Part shown: positions 58,691 through 64,000 of the stretch, one piece after another
How positions within the stretch are numbered: position 1 is the first letter of the stretch
How the letters are laid out: every line of letters starts with the position of its first letter
Assembly: GCF_007565055.1 (NCBI RefSeq)
Contig: NC_044562.1
Location: forward strand, 56,471,386-56,535,385
Source: Rhinopithecus roxellana
Taxonomy: Eukaryota > Chordata > Mammalia > Primates > Cercopithecidae
Length of the DNA: 64,000 bases
Direction: 5' to 3'
Position numbers and translations under genes: made by a program
The notes under the pieces: model-generated
The model's input: only the letters and a program-made list of their open reading frames with translations
The model's database searches: none
Told to the model about the DNA's origin: nothing

Positions 58691-61600
58691 CAGGTAAGCA
58701 GTTTTGGGATTGGGAGGATGTGCTGAGGTGTTCTGTGTGTTGATGTCTACCTGGGTGGTGGCTGCAAGTGGGTTCACGTAGAGAAAATGCATTGACTGGG
58801 ACAGTTGTTATTGATGTGACAAATGTACTTCTAAATGCTTCAATAAACATCGTAAAAATCACTTTACCCTGCATGGCATTTAATGCAGAAACGAAGAAAT
58901 TCAATGGCACAGGCTGTGGCAATAACGCTATTTCAACACACTCCATTGTATAACACTTATTTGATGTAAATGTTGAATTTTTGACACACCTGGCAAGCGG
59001 TAAGCTTCATCTCGTATCGATCCTGTGTGATCAGTTAATAGACGTGACATGGCTCCACACGTATTTCCAAGGCCCAGCCCTGGAGCCAGCCCACATAAAC
59101 TCTATTCCAATTTTGTTTACTTTTGGTGCTGAGATCCTTTTCAAAGCTGAAATGAAGCAGACATGATTGTCTTCACACAAACCTTTCAGGGGTTCAAAGT
59201 GTTGTCAGGTGCATCTGAAAAACACAGAAGCGTTTGAGGAGGAAGAGAAGCTGCAGGGACATCACCCTTAATGGAAACACATCACCGCCAACCCTCAGAA
59301 GGGCCGAACACGAATCAACCATCAACACACACAGTATGCAGGTTTGAGCTTTTGCAGAAGGATGCTTAATTTAACTGACAGCGATGAGTTCAAGTTCAAG
59401 CTAAGACACCAATGACTCGTGTATTGATAGTTCCTGGTTTGGAGCTGGGGCTCTCTGCGGCTCACCATTCTAGTCACCTGTACTATCTGATCTTTCAGAT
59501 TTTGGTCCTTCTAACCTGAAACTATGCAACAGAGGACTGGGAATGAGTCAGACTCAGGGTGGAGCAGCGTTCCAGGGAGGGGTGGCCAGCTCCTGGGCAG
59601 GTCGGTTCAGTGAAGGATGCAGCTCCTGTGATCTGCAGAGGGGAGGCGGTCCTGCTTCCAGCACAGGGAAATGCCTCCCTGGGGACATGTCAGCTTGACC
59701 TCCGTGGCTGGAGAGTCATTTCAGGGTCAACCGTCACAAGCCGGAGGGGTGGAGGGGAGAGGGAAAGACTGGACAACCGTGGAGTGTGGAACGTGATGTT
59801 TGCTTTAAAAGGTGAGAGGCGCTCGGGGACGTGACATAAAACAGAACCAGTTCGTTAATCTTAATGCTGGAGATGCATATTTGATCCAGGATCAAAATGA
59901 AAACTTGATATTAAAAATATTAAAACTAGGAGGTGCTTGGTGCGGTGCTGGGTGGCTGTGGCATTCGTCTGTACGGTGGGTGAGTCATACCCCACAGTCT
60001 GCAAATGGACACCTTAGGAAAAGAGGGAAATTGTTTCGGAATGATATTGTTCACTGAGCCCCTGAGTTCCACATCGAAAAGCAGGGTAGATGCATCGCCT
60101 GAACAGCCTTCACTATTGACTTTCCAGGTATCAATGACAATGCAGATTTTTTTTCTTAAGACAAATTCAAAATACTTAATGGTTTCACTCCAACAAAACC
60201 TATCTATTATATCACCTATGATGATCTGAATTTGCTTCCAGCTTTTTGCAGATAAAGGGGTCTCAATCTTTGTTTTGCTGTGCATGAATTACTACATTTC
60301 ACACTTAAAAAGAGGACAGAGTAGTGAGTTATTAGGAACAATTGCCTGACTAGAACTCTCGGTTATGATGGGATTAAAGAAGCTTTAAATCTTAAGTTTG
60401 GTTCTTCCCTGCAGTGACATTTACATTTACACATGTACATTGCATAAACTTTACATTAACAAGCTTTACAGTCCTCCTTCAGATCTCTGGAATTTTTCAC
60501 AAAAATGTATGAGCAAACATGTAAATAAATCCTACGTTAAGAATAACAAAACTTGTACAGAATTATTTCACCTGTTCGTTTTTTTGTTGTTGTTTACTGA
60601 TGGTGTTTGCTTAACTAGTAGCTACCTGAGGATGAAAATTATAACACAAATTCTTTCCATCAATTAAACTCCTTTTAGTGCATTTCTAAGACCACAGGAG
60701 CCTGTGGGAGTAACACAACTCATAAACATTAGGTTTTCTGCTTTTAACAGGCTAAAAACTATGCTTTTAAGCTAGAAGTATGCATTTTCAGGATAAAATT
60801 ACTTTTACAAACATTATGAATCACCTCTAAGCAGCTTCTTCCCTAGAGCGGAGTGATATTTTGTGGTCCCTGACCTGGGGGTGCAGCTGCCTCTCCCAGC
60901 TCAGTCCTGTTCACTTCTCCAGCCCACGGTTATGGCTGACCCCATATGGACTTGGCTGACCCCATATGGACTCCATAGGGCTCCCTGCTCCTGGCTCCTC
61001 CTCCTGTTCCTTGGCATATAGGGTCATTGGGAAGCACTGTTGGTGAGTTATACCACAGCCCTCTCTGTGTTTGTGGCTCCAGCTCTGTGACAAGTTTGTG
61101 CATTTGCCATGAGTGCAAATGGAAACCTCTGGCTATTCAGAAATTACTCACGACCAGGTTTCATCAGAAACTGGAAAAGTAATTCACACATAATGATACC
61201 CTCCAGGGTTCCCTCCTACTTTCCAAATGACTCTGCCTGCCCTTCCCGAATCCACCGGCCCAGCATCAGAAAGGCAGCCGGCTTCCAGCTGTGCTTCTGA
61301 GTAGCTCTGCACAAGTCTAGGACCCTCCATGCCCTGGAGCTCTCCTTGACCAAACAACCTAGAAAACCTCCCACCCCAGTGCTCTCTGCGATCTGTGCAC
61401 CTGAGGCCTCCAAAGTCAAACATCATTTTATGGCTCCATATCTGCTAGGTCACCAATGCAACCTTGGTTTCACAAGCATCAGAAAGACAATTTCTGGCTT
61501 ATTTTATCTTGTGTATTAAGTTCCACTGGCTTTATATAAGACAGGCACAAAATGGTTATTAAGGCTAAAGCATTAACATATAATGATTAGATCCTTCTAT

Positions 61601-61900
61601 AAATAAAACATGCATGTAGGAATAATCCATTTAGGCAAATACATCCAATGTATGGGTTTATTCAAATTAATATTAAAGAGCAAATAACATTTTAAGATAA
61701 AAAATTGAAGGTCACTTCAAGATATCAATAAAATAGAAACAATTTAAAATGCATTTACTTTTTGGTGCTGATGATAGCAAATCAGAAAACCAATTTAGTA
61801 TCGTGAATCCAAAAGTTATGAAAGAGTAAAGGGCCTTCACCACAGAAGTTAAAGAATGAGCAGTTTTCTGGAGTGTTCTTCACTTTCTGCTCACTGCCGT
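58691..61900. other. Intergenic, nothing identified apart from a 20-bp dimer
   Basis: A tandem pair GGCTGACCCCATATGGACTT and GGCTGACCCCATATGGACTC lies at about 60934-60973. The rest shows no gene or named repeat. Confidence 0.4.
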
Positions 61901-61907
61901 TTCTAAG

Positions 61908-62153
61908 CACCTGTTACACACTGGGCAGCTTCCTGAACCTGCTCTGAGCACCTGTTACACACTGGGCAGCTTCCTGAACCTGCTCTAAGCACCTGGTACA
62001 CACTGGGCAGCTTCCTGAACCTGTTCTAAGCACCTGGTAAATGCTGGGCAGCTTCTTGAACCTGCTCTGAGGACCTGTTAAATGCTGGGCAGCTTCCTGA
62101 ACCTGCTCTGAGGACCTGTTACACGCCGGGCAGCTTGCTGAACCTGCAGGTGG
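61908..62153. repeat. Minisatellite, 41-bp unit x 6, beside a MIR
   Basis: Units start at 61908, 61949, 61990, 62031, 62072 and 62113 with an exact 41-bp period; each has CACCTGTTACACACTGGGCA and 'gcttcctgaacctgctctga'. The preceding text 'tttctaagcacctgtta' resembles the MIR 'ctaagcgctttaca' segment, so it may have arisen from the MIR. Confidence 0.95.
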
Positions 62154-62164
62154 CTGAATGCTTG

Positions 62165-62310
62165 CCATAGGAGATCTTTAATTCTCGCCATTTGGAAAAG
62201 TAAGTATGACTTCACTTACTCCACAGAATCAGAAAAGAGAGGTTCAGTAGCTCCTCAAGGCAGTTCTGAGAGTGACATGAGCCAGGATTCAAATCTCCTT
62301 CTCCCTGACT
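62165..62310 (-). repeat. MIR element, antisense
   Basis: Text in order: 'ctttaattctcgccatttgg', 'cagaatcagaaaagagaggt', 'tcagtagctcctcaaggcag' and 'gagccaggattcaaatc', which matches the reverse complement of MIR. Confidence 0.75.
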
Positions 62311-62990
62311 TCAACAGCCGCAGGCCCCACTTCCTCCTTTTGTCTCTGTCAGGCTGAAATGATCAAAACAACATAAATACTGTCTACACCACCACATCTC
62401 TGCTTATCTTGAGCCCTGGAACACTGGAAGGATAAGTCTTTCTTTCACAGTAGCTGCCCGTAAATGAGACCATGCTTAGGTGTGACTATCAGGAATCCAA
62501 ATGAATATTGATAAAGTCTAATTATTTATCTTCTAGTCTTTTACAACAGATTATGAAATGAGCCATGAGTACTTTTTCACTCAGGATGACATCTGTAGTT
62601 TTGCACAGAGAAAACTTTCACAAGGGCATAAGCATATACATTTGAAAAATTAAATAAATGCATTTCTAAGAAAATATAAATGAGTGTTTAGAAATAAACA
62701 ACAGCTAATCAGAAACTCACATCCTCCTCTCCACAGTCACCATCAAAATAAACATGGCACTGAACACAAATACTTTGGAAAGGTTTTCTACTTTCAAAAA
62801 ACAGATACATAGCTTTGTTATTTAACCCATTTTAGAGCACGGAGTAAAAAGTTTCCCATTCATCCCAAGCTGCTGTCCTGCTGATGGCAAATGTGCAAAG
62901 ATGGTACAAAAACTGAATTTACAAGTAAATGTCCCTTGTGAATATAGGTGTGGAAGTGTGGAAGTCTTACTAAAAACTGAATTTAAGATT
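62311..62990. other. Intergenic, nothing identified
   Basis: AT-rich; no element recognised. Confidence 0.4.
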
Positions 62991-63420
62991 TTTTTTTTTT
63001 TTTGAGAGGGTGTCTTGCTCTGTCACCCAGGCTGGAGTCCAGTGGCACGATCTCGGCTCACTGCAACTTCCACCTCCCAGGTTCAAGCAATTCTCCTACC
63101 TCAGCCTCCTGAGTAGCTGGGATTACAGGCACCCACCACCATGTCCAGCTAATTTTTTGTATTTTCAGTAGAGACGAGGTTTTACCATGTTGGTGAGGCT
63201 GGTCTCAAACTCCTGACCTCGTGTTCCACCTGCCTCAGCTTCTCAAAGTGCTGGGATCACAGGCATGAGTCACCATGTCCGGCTAATTTTTGTATTTTCA
63301 GTAGAAATGGGGTTTCACCAGGTGGGCCAGGCTGGTCTCTGACTCCTGACCTCATGTGATCCACCCACGTTGGCCTCCCAAAGTGCTGGGATTACAGGCG
63401 TGAGCCACTGCACCCAGCCT
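62990..63420 (-). repeat. Three-armed Alu, antisense
   Basis: A reverse-complement Alu whose second arm is followed by another arm-like copy starting near 63269 ('caccatgtccggctaatttt'). Both carry the private 'gtattttcagtag'. It ends 'ccactgcacccagcc' at 63418. Confidence 0.88.
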
Positions 63421-63439
63421 AATTAAATAATTTTTAAAA

Positions 63440-63800
63440 ATAATTCATCTAAGTAAAAACATAGATACAGGAATATTCAGATATTCTAGTCTTTTTGTGT
63501 TACTTCCTGTAATTTGTATCTTTCAAGAACTTTTTCCATGTAATCTAAGTTTTCATACATACTGGCATAAAGGTTTCTTGTACTAGCCCCTTAATTCTAT
63601 ATTAATATCTGTAGGACCTCTATATTTATTTTGCCACTACTGATTTGCCAAAATTTCTCCCCCTCTTTCCACTTTGACTAGTCTGGTTGGAATTCCACCC
63701 ATTTTATCCATCTTTTTGAACATTTTGTTCTATGGATTCTATTGTTACTTTGCATTTTATTGGTACTTCCCCTCATGCTTCTTGTTTACTTTCTTCTGCT
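63440..63800 (-). mobile_element. L1 fragment, antisense, ORF2
   Basis: 'ctttttccatgtaatctaag', 'tactggcataaaggtttctt', 'tctgtaggacctctat' and following text match reverse-complement L1 ORF2. The 3' limit toward 64000 is unclear. Confidence 0.65.
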
Positions 63801-64000
63801 CAGTTTTCCATTTAATGACCTATTCTTTTCCTGGCCTCTTGGTTGGTTTTAGGCTTTCTTCTCCTTACGGGAGCGATCACATCACGCCTCCCCCATCTCC
63901 AGCACTCTCCCGAACGAAGTCCAGCCACCTCAGCTTCCAAGCACTGGCCCTTGACACTTCAACTTGCTAGGCCCACGGATCCCTCTTGGGTTCCCTCATC

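Noticed and set aside
58046..58792. 248-codon His/Ser-rich ORF on the complement
   Set aside because: Product of the GTGGTGATG repeat.

Overview
The window is nuclear DNA from a primate, most likely an Old World monkey (Cercopithecidae). It contains at least ten Alu copies. Several of the young ones (14419-14723, 33640-33933 and, in part, 30729-31043) carry AluY/AluYR-style diagnostic variants, such as the 'gcttgagcc' end and 'ccggatctc', that are familiar from macaque and baboon. Genes are split by large introns with GT-AG splice sites. The rest is a nested pile of LINE-1, MaLR and ERV LTRs, MIR and L2 fragments, one nuclear copy of mitochondrial DNA, and an unusual number of GC-rich minisatellites. 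No bacterial-type features are present.

Region 1 (1-20.1 kb): the 3' end of one protein-coding gene on the + strand. Seven exons (2308-2547, 8362-8586, 10069-10202, 11342-11429, 17580-17792, 18031-18102, 19012-19199) join in one open frame with matching intron phases and GT-AG borders. They encode about 385 residues: the end of a laminin-G domain, an EGF-like domain, a second laminin-G domain, a transmembrane helix and a short cytoplasmic tail. This is a contactin-associated protein (CNTNAP/Caspr) of the CNTNAP3/CNTNAP4 subgroup. The 5' exons lie upstream of the window. The introns hold a truncated L1, a mitochondrial insertion (COX1 end, tRNA-Ser, tRNA-Asp, COX2 start), Alus, a THE1-type LTR and several minisatellites.

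Region 2 (20.1-44 kb): no gene found. Old L1 copies on the + strand are interrupted by younger insertions: a DNA transposon at about 22.8-23.2 kb, and an AluY plus an ERV1-like LTR at 30.7-32.0 kb. An almost 1-kb GC-rich VNTR at 35.8-36.8 kb lies inside the endonuclease-coding part of an L1 ORF2 relic. Smaller VNTRs occur at 20.6, 25.0, 32.5, 34.1, 35.0, 40.3, 42.4 and 42.9 kb.

Region 3 (44-64 kb): no gene found. There is an L1 in antisense, two antisense MaLR LTRs (48.3 and 53.0 kb), a 200-bp duplicated block shared by 48.7 and 57.6 kb, two long VNTRs (56.0-56.8 and 58.0-58.7 kb), a minisatellite abutting a MIR (61.9 kb), a three-armed Alu and a final antisense L1 fragment. The density of minisatellites and the GC-rich 3' exons suggest a subtelomeric or formerly subtelomeric position; this is inference.

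The main points for follow-up are the divergent, apparently intact CNTNAP-like gene, the mitochondrial fossil whose COX2 fragment looks older than catarrhine COX2, the VNTR inside L1 ORF2, and the duplicated Alu block with a perfect palindrome at its edge.
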